Shown: positions 1 to 7,226, counted from the stretch's first letter. The stretch: 14,655 nucleotides of DNA from an uncultured Oxalobacteraceae bacterium (GCA_937996605.1 CALKVB010000253.1:1-14655), one strand, 5' to 3'. The notes: generated by a model not told the origin, from the letters alone. Numbers and translations: made by a program.

Positions 1-1477
1 TCTCGACGATAGCAGCCCTCGCGGCTTTTACATTTTTGTCTGCACGTAGTGCATGCACTCTTGCTTTTGCCTGCCGCGTGGCGGTCTCAAAATCGACTAG
101 CGGAATAGCAATCTCTTTGCCAACCTGTACGCCACATTGTTGCTGCACCTCGGCGGGCATCAACCAAGGTTGAAACAAATAAGTATCCGGGACACGGCGC
201 ATTACTGGCAACCAACGACGTACAAATTGACCATCAGGATCATGGTCTTGCGCTTGCTTGATTGGGTTGTATACACGCGTCGCATTAATTCCGGTGGTGC
301 CCGCTTGCATTTGCATCTGACTCCAATGGATGCCTGGCTCATAGTCTAAGAACTGGCGCGCTAACCACAAACCAACGGGGCGCCAGTGTAACCACAAGGC
401 GTAAGATGCCACCGACACTAGCATCGCGCGCATTCTAAAATTAATCCAGCCTGTTGCACGCAACATGGCAACACAGGCGTCGACCATAGGCCACCCTGTT
501 CGACCCTCAACTAAGGCTTCAAAATGGGTCTGATTCCACTCTGCCTCGCGTAGCCCATCATAAGCACGATGCAGGTTCTGCATTTCCAATTCAGGTTCCG
601 ACTCTAGCTTTTGTATGAAATGACAGTGCCAATGCAAACGGCTCAAAAAAGAAGCTAAACTTTTTGCTTGCCGCTGATGTAGCGCGACATCGCTCGCCAT
701 CAACTCATGCATGCTATTTTCAGTTGCTTGCACCACTTCTCTCATACTGAGGCAACCCAACGCTAGATAAGGAGATAAACGAGAACAAGCTGCCGGTGCG
801 CTCAAGGGTGATGAGATGCCACCGCGATACCAATGACTACGTTTTGTTAGAAACCCTTCAAACACCTGCATCGCCATGCTGCGACCGCCTTGCTGTCGAC
901 GCGGCGTATCAAATCCCACCATCCCCAGCACATGCGGTTCTGGCCAAGTTTCTTTCGCCCATGGAAGTTTTAGTCCCTGCAAACTATTCGGCATCGGTGC
1001 GGCTATCAGATTGCCACTCATTTGGGCAAACCAAGCCTTGTCCCAATGATCACGCGAAGCCAAGCGTCGCACTACACCATGCTGCGCAAATTCTTGCCAC
1101 ACCACGCCGTGCTGTTTGCACCATCGCGCTAAGCTAAGATCGCGGGCAAAAGTGTGGGCATTGCCGGTTTCTTCGTGTGAGTAAATATGGGTCAAATTTC
1201 CAAGCACGAGCTCGCTACAACGCAGGCGTTCAAATACTGTTACAGTTTCGCCCACCGCCAGCTGCAAAAGAGCACCACACTCACGCAATTGCAAAGCAAG
1301 ATCGCGTAAGCTTTCACGCAAAAATTGGTAATGCTGTACGGCGTAATCTGCTTGCTGCCACAACGATGGTTCTAAAATATACAAACACAGAACAGGGCCG
1401 CGTTCGGCGGCAGCTCGCAAGGCGGCATGGTCATGCACCCGCAGGTCGCGTTTGAACCAGACGACAGAGTAGTTCAT
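1..1477 (-). CDS. Cryptochrome/photolyase family flavoprotein (3' end outside window)
   Basis: Probable blue-light-dependent, FAD-binding photolyase or cryptochrome, cytoplasmic. The frame is open for 492 codons from ATG 1477 to the window edge without a stop. The N-terminus (VVWFKRDLRVHDHAAL, residues 5-20) is the classic start of the photolyase alpha/beta domain. The helical FAD domain follows, with RLSPYLALGCLS (233-244), EGRTGWPMVDA (324-334), INFRMRAML (345-353) and YNPIKQ (403-408). Aligned by eye to E. coli PhrB, the distal and middle electron-transfer tryptophans are present (W314, W365). The FAD-proximal W382 is Met388, the lesion-contacting W384 is Met390, and the FAD-facing N378 is His384. 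W283 matches W277. No clear Shine-Dalgarno precedes the ATG, but the start fits the family. Membership of the superfamily is secure; CPD repair, (6-4) repair or signalling cannot be decided here. Confidence 0.92.
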   Translation of the reverse strand, partial: MNYSVVWFKRDLRVHDHAALRAAAERGPVLCLYILEPSLWQQADYAVQHYQFLRESLRDLALQLRECGALLQLAVGETVTVFERLRCSELVLGNLTHIYSHEETGNAHTFARDLSLARWCKQHGVVWQEFAQHGVVRRLASRDHWDKAWFAQMSGNLIAAPMPNSLQGLKLPWAKETWPEPHVLGMVGFDTPRRQQGGRSMAMQVFEGFLTKRSHWYRGGISSPLSAPAACSRLSPYLALGCLSMREVVQATENSMHELMASDVALHQRQAKSLASFLSRLHWHCHFIQKLESEPELEMQNLHRAYDGLREAEWNQTHFEALVEGRTGWPMVDACVAMLRATGWINFRMRAMLVSVASYALWLHWRPVGLWLARQFLDYEPGIHWSQMQMQAGTTGINATRVYNPIKQAQDHDPDGQFVRRWLPVMRRVPDTYLFQPWLMPAEVQQQCGVQVGKEIAIPLVDFETATRQAKARVHALRADKNVKAARAAIVE

Positions 1478-1515
1478 TTCAATTTAGGAAAACGAAAGAG
1501 TCGAGATCAATCAGC

Positions 1516-1550
1516 GCCAAGATTTCGCTAGATGTAGCGAAGCGCTTGGC
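1516..1550. repeat. Interrupted inverted repeat (stem-loop) upstream of photolyase
   Basis: The outer arms are GCCAAG (1516-1521) and CTTGGC (1545-1550). The inner arms are TTCGCTA (1524-1530) and TAGCGAA (1535-1541) around a GATG loop, with a small asymmetric internal loop (AT against GCG) between the two stems. No T-run follows on either strand, so a classical intrinsic terminator is unlikely. It lies about 40 bases upstream of the photolyase start and could be a leader structure or operator. Confidence 0.5.
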
Positions 1551-1631
1551 TTGACTTCTATGAGATTGTAGCAAGTGAGGCAGCGGTAAATTTCTGGTTC
1601 ACGGGGCATGTGTCTTTTGCCCCGCTATTAC

Positions 1632-1696
1632 CAACTTCTTTTGCCAACTTCTTTTGCCAACTTCTTCTGCCCACTTCTTCTGCTAACTTCTTTCGC
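1632..1696. repeat. Five-unit 13-bp tandem repeat
   Basis: Five consecutive 13-base units start at 1632, 1645, 1658, 1671 and 1684. The first two are identical (CAACTTCTTTTGC). The third differs at one base, and the last two carry two to three changes. A partial TAAC begins a sixth unit at 1697. The repeat is noncoding, and one strand is pyrimidine-rich. It is probably a slippage-generated minisatellite; no function is visible. Confidence 0.85.
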
Positions 1697-1814
1697 TAAC
1701 GAATTTTCTCCAACTGCAGATACTCGAAGTTTGGAAAATCTTTGAAGGCATTTTTCCATTTTACTTTTCGAAGCAATTCGTCAATCACGAAATCGGAACA
1801 AGTTACTTTGTAGT

Positions 1815-2189
1815 CTAAAACATGCCGATTTGATTAAGCATAGGCTCAGGCTGTACTTGGCCAATATCCCATAACTCAGCAATTTTGCCATTCTCGAATC
1901 GAAAAATGTGCACTACCGCGATCTGCACTTGGCGAGTCGGCATGACCACCCGAGAATGAACCGCAACCAAGTCCGTCTCATGCAATACTCTTTGCACTTC
2001 GAATATCTTGTCAGGATTGTGAAGCGCATTCTCACGCATTCCCTCCTTCAGTGCATCTGCATCCGCAGCGAAGTAAGGATTGTGATGCCGAAAATTCGGT
2101 GCCACTAATGAATACGCTTCCTCTATTTTCCCATGAGCGGAGTTTTGCAGGAATTGTAACGCTGTAGTTTTAAGTTCTTGAGGATTCAT
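1815..2189 (-). CDS. SnoaL/NTF2-like small protein
   Basis: A 124-residue cytoplasmic protein of the SnoaL-like/nuclear transport factor 2 superfamily, which forms cone-shaped folds that bind small molecules. Supporting features are the helical N-terminus followed by the NFRHHNPYF segment (about residues 32-40), and a C-terminal strand pattern (VVHIFRFENGKIAELWDI) typical of SnoaL-like proteins. I chose ATG 2189 over an in-frame GTG at 2195 because a perfect AGGAGG (2195-2200) sits five bases before the ATG and overlaps the GTG. The gene is last in a minus-strand row after the oxidoreductase and a membrane protein, 69 bases downstream of the latter. The substrate is unknown; members include polyketide cyclases, hydrolases and non-enzymes. 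Confidence 0.85.
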   Translation of the reverse strand: MNPQELKTTALQFLQNSAHGKIEEAYSLVAPNFRHHNPYFAADADALKEGMRENALHNPDKIFEVQRVLHETDLVAVHSRVVMPTRQVQIAVVHIFRFENGKIAELWDIGQVQPEPMLNQIGMF

Positions 2190-2194
2190 CACCA

Positions 2195-2200
2195 CCTCCT
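2195..2200 (-). promoter_or_regulatory. Strong ribosome binding site that fixes the SnoaL-like start
   Basis: The minus strand reads AGGAGG, five bases before ATG 2189. It is the best Shine-Dalgarno in the window, and it rules out the upstream GTG at 2195, which lies inside it. Confidence 0.85.
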
Positions 2201-2258
2201 AGTAGCCAAATTCCTAGTCGACAAATAAGAAATCAGAAATCGAATTTATTCCTACAAA

Positions 2259-2645
2259 CTACCGAGCTCGCACCCTTGCCAAATACTTCACATGTAATCG
2301 TACGATCGCAACGTACAGAATAAACGGCGGAATACATAACAAAAACAGCCAATAGTCAAAAAAAGAGGATCGTTGTTCCGGGGTAAGCACAAATACGATA
2401 AAACCAGCGAAGAAGATCATCCAACTCAACGAAGCTAAAGTCGTCAACCAATGGCCACGCCACAACGCTTGTTTCGCTTCGAGTACGACTTGTGATCTTT
2501 CAACTGGGCTTAAACGCCGCAATTCCGTGCATTGGTAAATCAATGCAACTCGACCTGCTTTCGCATTTTTCTCATCCAACAATTGCTGGCGCTGCTGCGA
2601 CAACAACTCATCAGCGATTTGATGCGCTTGCTCTTGGTCGATCAT
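2259..2645 (-). CDS. Two-helix membrane protein of unknown function
   Basis: A 128-residue protein I cannot assign to a family. The N-terminal half (about 1-65) is hydrophilic and helical, rich in Gln, Glu and Arg, and probably cytoplasmic. Two hydrophobic segments follow at roughly 68-87 and 97-115, joined by a short loop (TPEQRSSFFDYW), and the tail is Arg/Lys-rich. That pattern fits an inner-membrane hairpin with both ends inside. ATG 2645 is supported by AGGAGA at about six bases. It starts 57 bases after the oxidoreductase stop on the same strand, so co-transcription from site 1 is likely. No catalytic motif is visible. Confidence 0.8.
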   Translation of the reverse strand: MIDQEQAHQIADELLSQQRQQLLDEKNAKAGRVALIYQCTELRRLSPVERSQVVLEAKQALWRGHWLTTLASLSWMIFFAGFIVFVLTPEQRSSFFDYWLFLLCIPPFILYVAIVRLHVKYLARVRAR

Positions 2646-2702
2646 TCAACTTCTCCTGACGTAATTCGCACATATTTAGATATTAATTGCTCACATTTTA
2701 AT

Positions 2703-3671
2703 TTACTTTGTGCTGATGTCGATCACCACATTACCCGTTTTTTGACCGCTAGCAACGTATTCATACGCTGCTGCGATCTCATCTAAAGAAAAACTTCTAT
2801 CCAATACTGGAACAAAACTCTTGCACTGTAATCGCGGCAAGATAAAGTCCAAGCTTTCTTGGATTGTGTTTGGAATCGGAAAGATGACTTTTCGGCCGCG
2901 CGAAAATCGTGTTGTTAAAGGAAGATATAGATTCTGCGCATACCGTCCTAATTCAGAGCAAATATAAATTCCATGGGCGGTTAACACAGGTTGACAGCGT
3001 GCGAAGGAATGCGTTCCCACCACATCAAACACAAACTCATATTGATGCTGTTCTGCACTAAAATCACACTCACGGTAATCGATAAATCGGCTCGCGCCTA
3101 GGCCGATTAAGAGCTCACAATGTCTTGCATCACTAACAGCCGTCACCTCTGCACCTAGTTCAACACAGAATTGCAAGAGCGCTGATCCTATCGCACCACC
3201 TGCACCATTGATGAGTATTTTATTTCCTTTATGTATGCTTATCTTGTTGATGTAGTTGTAGGCATAATGCGCGCCTTCAAGGCTCGCTGCCGCTTGTTGC
3301 ATACTTAGATTCTCAGGCACGCGAGCAATCGCCTTTGATACCTCAATTGTCATCCTCTCTGCGTGGGAACACAAACCGAGGTCATCAAAACCAAAGACGC
3401 TATCCCCTGCCTTGAAGCTGTTTACGTCCTGACCGACTTCGAGAACGACGCCCGAAAACTCCGTGCCTAAAATCGCTCGCTTTGGTTTCAAGAGGCCAGT
3501 AAAGAAGCGCATGATGAATGGACGAGCACTCAGTATCGCACAATCAGTACGGTTGACCGTACTTGCCACAACTTGTACCAGAAGTTGATTATTACTCGGC
3601 GTGGGATTCGGATATTGCCCAACCCGCAATACCGTTGGTGCCCCATATTTGGGACAAATAATGGCCTTCAT
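2703..3671 (-). CDS. Zinc-independent MDR-family NAD(P)-dependent oxidoreductase (quinone oxidoreductase-like)
   Basis: A 322-residue medium-chain dehydrogenase/reductase. The GroES-like N-terminal half contains VNRTDCAI (39-46) and GTEFSGVVLEVG (69-80). The Rossmann half has the dinucleotide-binding loop GAGGAIG (156-162), and the C-terminus (KTGNVVIDI) is typical of quinone oxidoreductase and related reductases. The catalytic-zinc ligands of alcohol dehydrogenases and the structural-zinc cysteine cluster are absent, which points to NAD(P)H-dependent reduction of quinones or enones; the substrate is not inferable. ATG 3671 has a weak ribosome site. A six-codon mini-ORF (3685-3668) overlaps its start as ATGA. 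The gene lies downstream of operator site 1 on the minus strand, with a TATCAT hexamer abutting the operator, so TetR control is inferred. Confidence 0.88.
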   Translation of the reverse strand: MKAIICPKYGAPTVLRVGQYPNPTPSNNQLLVQVVASTVNRTDCAILSARPFIMRFFTGLLKPKRAILGTEFSGVVLEVGQDVNSFKAGDSVFGFDDLGLCSHAERMTIEVSKAIARVPENLSMQQAAASLEGAHYAYNYINKISIHKGNKILINGAGGAIGSALLQFCVELGAEVTAVSDARHCELLIGLGASRFIDYRECDFSAEQHQYEFVFDVVGTHSFARCQPVLTAHGIYICSELGRYAQNLYLPLTTRFSRGRKVIFPIPNTIQESLDFILPRLQCKSFVPVLDRSFSLDEIAAAYEYVASGQKTGNVVIDISTK

Positions 3672-3801
3672 CTTTTGGCTTTCATAGAATCATTCTCGTC
3701 GTTTGTTCGTGATCGTTTGGTCTGGGTCGTTTGATCTTGCTTGCTCGGTGCTCTTCTATTGCTTGTTTAATGGCTTGATCGCGCCAAAACATCAATCGAG
3801 C

Positions 3802-3807
3802 ATGATA
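3802..3807 (-). promoter_or_regulatory. Putative -10 element (TATCAT) toward the MDR oxidoreductase
   Basis: The minus strand reads TATCAT one base after operator site 1. A matching -35 at 17-18 bases is weak, so the call relies mainly on the same layout at sites 2 and 3. Confidence 0.45.
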
Positions 3808-3808
3808 C

Positions 3809-3823
3809 ACTTACAGTGTAAGT
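3809..3823. promoter_or_regulatory. TetR-family operator, site 1
   Basis: This is the perfect palindrome ACTTAC-AGT-GTAAGT, identical to the sites at 7194-7208 and 8408-8422. It lies in the divergent region between the MDR oxidoreductase (minus) and the lipoprotein gene at 3861 (plus). The copy at tetR's own promoter suggests that the TetR-family protein encoded at 7227-7958 binds it. Binding is inferred, not shown. Confidence 0.8.
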
Positions 3824-3860
3824 CTAATCATCTTTGCAAAATCTTCACACTAAGCTCACC

Positions 3861-4265
3861 ATGTTCTACAAACACGATCGCTGTGTTTTATACACTCTAG
3901 CTTTATTGTTAGCTACTTTGATCAGCGCTTGCGATTCAAAAATCGAATGGAGTGATGGCAATTATCGGTTGAGATCGATAGACACGCCAGAACTTTTTCT
4001 GAGCTACACCGACCTCCATGGACAAGACTTGGTTTTGGTTGAGGCTGACGTGGTGGCGATCGGCTCCGATCCTCAGCAGATTATCGTCAAACAACGACAG
4101 CACCAAAGTCGTGCCATTTCCTATGTGCTGATCAACAGACGAGATACTGGCAGCGCGACGACCACCAAGGCTCACTCTTTGTTGCGCTTGAGTGAGGCAG
4201 ACTATTTTACCTATCGCAAGAACGCTTCGTGGCCAACGATTAGTCATACATTTTTCTACCCTTAG
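3861..4265 (+). CDS. Putative inner-membrane lipoprotein, unknown function
   Basis: A 134-residue protein with a lipoprotein signal peptide: a charged N-terminus (FYKHDR), a hydrophobic core, and the lipobox ISAC with Cys24 as lipidation site. Asp at +2 (C24-D25) is the inner-membrane retention signal in E. coli-type Lol sorting. The mature part is short, polar and beta-rich, with no motif I recognise. I chose ATG 3861 because the signal peptide begins there; an in-frame ATG at 3834 would add nine polar residues. Neither has a Shine-Dalgarno. It starts 38 bases after operator site 1, so repression by the TetR protein is plausible. A membrane protein gene follows 31 bases downstream and probably forms an operon with it. 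Confidence 0.75.
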   Translation: MFYKHDRCVLYTLALLLATLISACDSKIEWSDGNYRLRSIDTPELFLSYTDLHGQDLVLVEADVVAIGSDPQQIIVKQRQHQSRAISYVLINRRDTGSATTTKAHSLLRLSEADYFTYRKNASWPTISHTFFYP

Positions 4266-4296
4266 CAATGCACACTAGCTCTTTAAAGAATCCCCC

Positions 4297-4734
4297 ATGA
4301 ATTTTTACTTACTTAAATTCCTTCATCTCACTTCCTTGACCTTACTCTTTAGTGCAAGCATCTATAAGAACATCCAAGTACATCGCAAAACCTGTGATCA
4401 CCAGCGCCTCCAACAGATGATCGTTGCGGAGATGATTTCGGGTATTACTGCCACCTTGATGGTAATTTCGGGAGTTGCCATGCTGCTTCACGCCTATCCG
4501 CAACATCTATATCGCCTGCAATCGACCAGCTTTTGGTTAAAAATGTCACTCTTAGTCGTCACCACTGTTCTCATCATCATGAGTAAAATGACGATCCGAA
4601 AGCTCGCGAAAGCCGAACAGCAACATCCAAACCTAACAATCACAATCCCGATACATGTCAAACTGATCTTAGGCATTGATTTGTTCGGCCTTGCCTTAAT
4701 GGCGTTACTCGCTATCGTTATGGTGCGTACTTAA
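4297..4734 (+). CDS. Four-helix integral membrane protein (CopD/HemJ-like topology)
   Basis: A 145-residue protein with about four transmembrane segments (near residues 5-24, 44-66, 79-97 and 121-143). The N-terminus NFYLLKFLH, with a histidine about ten residues in, and the later FWLKMSL resemble the heme-associated His and Lys positions of HemJ/CopD-type small membrane proteins. Overall similarity by eye is weak, and another uncharacterised family is equally possible. It follows the lipoprotein by 31 bases on the same strand. The gene at 7955-8368, also beside an operator, has a stronger HemJ-like pattern, so the regulon may contain two related membrane proteins. Confidence 0.75.
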   Translation: MNFYLLKFLHLTSLTLLFSASIYKNIQVHRKTCDHQRLQQMIVAEMISGITATLMVISGVAMLLHAYPQHLYRLQSTSFWLKMSLLVVTTVLIIMSKMTIRKLAKAEQQHPNLTITIPIHVKLILGIDLFGLALMALLAIVMVRT

Positions 4735-4793
4735 ATGCATCACCGATGGATCGTCATTAACACATATTCTCCACCCTTTACAGAATAAAGAAA

Positions 4794-6431
4794 TCACTGT
4801 AGTGCCCGCATTAACTTCGCCATATTGGTTGCGTAAAAATTGGTCTCTGGAGCATGTACTGTGGCACAGCTGACTTGCAGCGTTTCACCTTTAGCTAATT
4901 GCAGAGACAGCTGCTTACGTTTCTCGCAGGCCTCAATCAAACTAGGAAAGGCATCAGGGTGTCCAAAAATGGGATGCCCTTCAACCGCCACAACTTTCAT
5001 TCCTTTCTTCAATCGTTTGCAGGCTTTTAAGTCGTCGATAATTAAACCGTCACTAGCCTCAAACATACTGCTCTCTCCACAATCTTCTGTTACCACCGCA
5101 GAGAAGACTTTTTTTGTCATCATGTCTTGCTGCTTTTGATTGGGTGGAACACGACGTGCCAGTCCCGTCTTTTGAAAGTATTCATCCCACGTCTTTGCCA
5201 TCGGAGTTGCACTAAAAAATAAAAGTGGCAACCATCGTGGATGACAATCTATCCTCTCGCCACACTCGATCGCATCAGCAAAATCGGGGCGCATTCCGTC
5301 TTGAATTTGGGCGTAAAATTCCGCCACATTGTTGAGCCCTGCCCTTGAATTTTGACGTGCTGCGAGTCCAAACACATAGGCTGCTAGGCCACAACGATAT
5401 TCGAGTTGACGGCCTACGATACTCGCCCTAGACAACCCCTGCCAAGCGCGCTGCTCCACACCCAACAGGCAAAGGTTTAAGGCATTATCAAGATCTTGTG
5501 CGGCCTCTTGTTGATTCATCCACCCCAGTTGAAGAGCGGTATGCCAACGCAAATACTCGCCACCTCCTTCATGTATTAATCGACTCAAAGGATAGATATC
5601 AACCTCATCGCGCTTTTGAAAGCGATGGCTAAATTCGTGACCAACAAAATCATCAATTGTCTTCTTTCCTTCTGGCGTATATTCAGTTGGCCAGTTGAAG
5701 AGACCGAGACGCAACACATTCCCTGCATCACCGTCAAATCCAACAGCACCTGGGTGCGGAACATTGGCCGCTGCGATAATCGGCATCATGAAGCGGGCTT
5801 TCGGCATTGCAGTGTGCAAGTATTTAATCGTTTGCCGCGAAACTTCTTGGATACGCTCAACATAGGCTGGCGATAGGTTTTCGTCGATATAGCTAAGCAC
5901 ACCATCTTCGCTGCTTATGCTTCGTGTCGACAGTAAAAGAGGGAAACTACTATCCGCGGGTGGTATGTACTGCGCTCTATTTGCCAGCACTTTGCCTTCA
6001 AAGGCAAGGTAAGGTGCCATCATGGTGTAACGCATTTCACCACAGCGCGCATCGAGTTGATAATTACTAGTATGGACGTAAATGGCTTTTCCCAATGGAA
6101 AAGCCGCAGGATATCCACTCACTTTGTTGACGCTAGCAGGAACCAAGAAACGCGCGATACGGCACTGCGAAGAAAACTTCAGTTCATCACCTTCGATACG
6201 GGCACAGTTATCGGCGGCGATCCAACTTTCACGAATTTTCCGTGCCAAAGCTCCGTCTTTATCAAACCGAAATTGTGTACATTGCGTAGGTACGCGATAC
6301 TCGAGCTCTACGCCTTTTTCTGGCAGCATACGCAGTTGAATCTCCACCTGCGCCAACACTGCAGCCGCATGCAACAACAGTGAGACGCTTAGTAGTAGCT
6401 GTACACCTCGCCTAACAATAAACTTCATCAT
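4794..6431 (-). CDS. Secreted gluzincin-type putative metallopeptidase with PDZ-like C-terminus
   Basis: A 545-residue exported protein. The signal peptide covers residues 1-28 (KFIVRR, hydrophobic core, AVLAQ). HEFSH at 265-269 and Glu288 in LIHEGGGEY give exactly HExxH-x18-E. The second segment lines up with the WLNEGFAEY-type motif of M1/M61 gluzincin peptidases, so H265, H269 and E288 should bind zinc and E266 should be catalytic. Residues about 440-525 (SDGLIID, LKKGMKVVAVEGHPIFGHPDAF) resemble a PDZ domain, as in M61 proteins. Several cysteines fit a periplasmic or secreted protein. I chose ATG 6431; an ATG at 6428 is possible. It starts three bases after the acetyltransferase stop, with AAAGG eight bases upstream, so the two are co-transcribed. 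Peptidase activity is inferred from the motif; family assignment beyond gluzincin-like is uncertain. Confidence 0.85.
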   Translation of the reverse strand: MMKFIVRRGVQLLLSVSLLLHAAAVLAQVEIQLRMLPEKGVELEYRVPTQCTQFRFDKDGALARKIRESWIAADNCARIEGDELKFSSQCRIARFLVPASVNKVSGYPAAFPLGKAIYVHTSNYQLDARCGEMRYTMMAPYLAFEGKVLANRAQYIPPADSSFPLLLSTRSISSEDGVLSYIDENLSPAYVERIQEVSRQTIKYLHTAMPKARFMMPIIAAANVPHPGAVGFDGDAGNVLRLGLFNWPTEYTPEGKKTIDDFVGHEFSHRFQKRDEVDIYPLSRLIHEGGGEYLRWHTALQLGWMNQQEAAQDLDNALNLCLLGVEQRAWQGLSRASIVGRQLEYRCGLAAYVFGLAARQNSRAGLNNVAEFYAQIQDGMRPDFADAIECGERIDCHPRWLPLLFFSATPMAKTWDEYFQKTGLARRVPPNQKQQDMMTKKVFSAVVTEDCGESSMFEASDGLIIDDLKACKRLKKGMKVVAVEGHPIFGHPDAFPSLIEACEKRKQLSLQLAKGETLQVSCATVHAPETNFYATNMAKLMRALQ

Positions 6432-6434
6432 CAA

Positions 6435-7064
6435 TTAAACCTTTGCTAGAGCTGTGATGTCTGCCGCGACAATATGCTTTAAGTTGGCGGTAATTTTCTC
6501 AGGTGACCAATCCCACCAGGCGATATCCAACAGGCGCGCGATGTCATTTTCGTCAAATCGGTATTTAATTACACGAGCGGGATTACCACCGACAATCGCA
6601 AACGGCGGCACATCAGCGACTACCACGGAGCGAGAAGAAATGATCGCACCACTACCAATACGAACTCCAGGCATAATCAAGGCGTCATATCCTATCCACA
6701 CATCGTGATCAATCACCGTATCCCCCTTAAACGGCAACTCTCCTGCCCGTGGCGTGACGGTTTCCCAACCACCACCAAAAATTTGAAATGGATAAGTAGA
6801 AATACCCGACATCTTATGATTAGCGCCGTTCATAATGAATTTAACGCCACGTGCGATCGCACAAAATTTACCGATAATGAGCTTATCGCCAATGAAAGGG
6901 AAGTGATACAACACCGACTCTTCAAAGTTTTCCAGCTCATCTGGATCATCGTAATAGGTGTAATCACCGACAATTATATTGGGATTGCGAAGTACATTTT
7001 TCAAATAACAAACTTGCTTAAAGCCTGCCATGGGATGCTTCACTTGTGGATTCGGACCGTGCAT
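6435..7064 (-). CDS. Vat/CatB-like O-acetyltransferase (hexapeptide-repeat xenobiotic acetyltransferase)
   Basis: A 209-residue acetyl-CoA-dependent O-acetyltransferase, strongly similar to streptogramin A acetyltransferases (VatD is the same length). Shared landmarks are the N-terminal GPNP (3-6), the region around KLIIGKFCAI (61-70), MNGANHKM (78-85) with the catalytic histidine at 83, STYPF (89-93), GDTVI..DVWIG (114-125), left-handed beta-helix repeats (MPGVRIGSGAII), VGGNPA (158-163), and LLDIAWWDW near the C-terminus. ATG 7064 has AAAGG at about six bases and gives the family N-terminus; a GTG at 7094 would add ten residues without support. It is the first gene downstream of the site-2 minus-strand promoter. 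The family acetylates streptogramin A or related hydroxylated xenobiotics; the real substrate here is untested. Confidence 0.92.
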   Translation of the reverse strand: MHGPNPQVKHPMAGFKQVCYLKNVLRNPNIIVGDYTYYDDPDELENFEESVLYHFPFIGDKLIIGKFCAIARGVKFIMNGANHKMSGISTYPFQIFGGGWETVTPRAGELPFKGDTVIDHDVWIGYDALIMPGVRIGSGAIISSRSVVVADVPPFAIVGGNPARVIKYRFDENDIARLLDIAWWDWSPEKITANLKHIVAADITALAKV

Positions 7065-7158
7065 AGATTTACCTTTATTCTTATTGATTTCCACTTCTTC
7101 ATTTCAAGGAACTAGACAAGAAGCTAGATTTCCTTATCCCATCGTTAAAATGTAGGGA

Positions 7159-7188
7159 ATGACATATACTTGAATTCAAACATAGATT
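7159..7188 (+). promoter_or_regulatory. Putative tetR promoter
   Basis: ATGACA (7159-7164) and TAGATT (7183-7188) are separated by 18 bases. Predicted initiation near 7195 falls inside operator site 2 and would give a leader of about 32 bases to the TTG start. A bound repressor would block it, as expected for autoregulation. Confidence 0.5.
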
Positions 7189-7215
7189 ATGTTACTTACA
7201 GTGTAAGTAAGTCAA
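7186..7215 (-). promoter_or_regulatory. Promoter of the acetyltransferase-peptidase operon
   Basis: On the minus strand TTGACT (7215-7210) and CATAAT (7191-7186) are each one base from consensus, with an 18-base spacer (7209-7192). All but one base of the 19-bp operator lies in that spacer, and its first base is the last base of the -35. Repressor binding should therefore exclude RNA polymerase directly. Confidence 0.75.
7192..7210. promoter_or_regulatory. TetR-family operator, site 2 (extended 19-bp palindrome)
   Basis: A perfect 19-bp palindrome, TTACTTAC-AGT-GTAAGTAA, containing the 15-bp core shared with sites 1 and 3. It lies between tetR and the divergent acetyltransferase operon and overlaps both predicted promoters. 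Being the most extended copy, it is likely the tightest binding site. Confidence 0.87.
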
Positions 7216-7219
7216 GGAG
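7214..7219 (+). promoter_or_regulatory. Ribosome binding site that fixes the tetR start at a TTG
   Basis: AAGGAG ends seven bases before TTG 7227. Another TTG at 7221 is only one base away, and a longer frame starting at TTG 7170 would place the operator inside the coding region, so 7227 is preferred. Confidence 0.7.
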
Positions 7220-7226
7220 ATTGAAT

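Larger units (their letters stand above)
1478..1814. other. Gene-free intergenic stretch with a stem-loop and tandem repeat
   Basis: No convincing coding sequence lies between the photolyase start (1477) and the SnoaL-like gene's stop (1815). The stretch holds an interrupted inverted repeat at 1516-1550 and a 13-bp tandem repeat at 1632-1696, described separately. The photolyase promoter should lie here on the minus strand, but I see no hexamer pair good enough to place it. Confidence 0.6.

Noticed and set aside
137..1455. Several plus-strand open frames
   Set aside because: They lie opposite the continuous photolyase frame, have no ribosome sites or recognisable domains, and are antisense shadows.
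5807..5819. TTGCA-GTG-TGCAA, a palindrome resembling the TetR operator
   Set aside because: It shares only the central bases with the operator, differs in both arms, and lies inside the peptidase coding sequence, so it is probably chance.
6435..7094. GTG 7094 as the acetyltransferase start
   Set aside because: It adds ten polar residues absent from Vat proteins, while ATG 7064 has a good ribosome site and gives the family's N-terminus and length.
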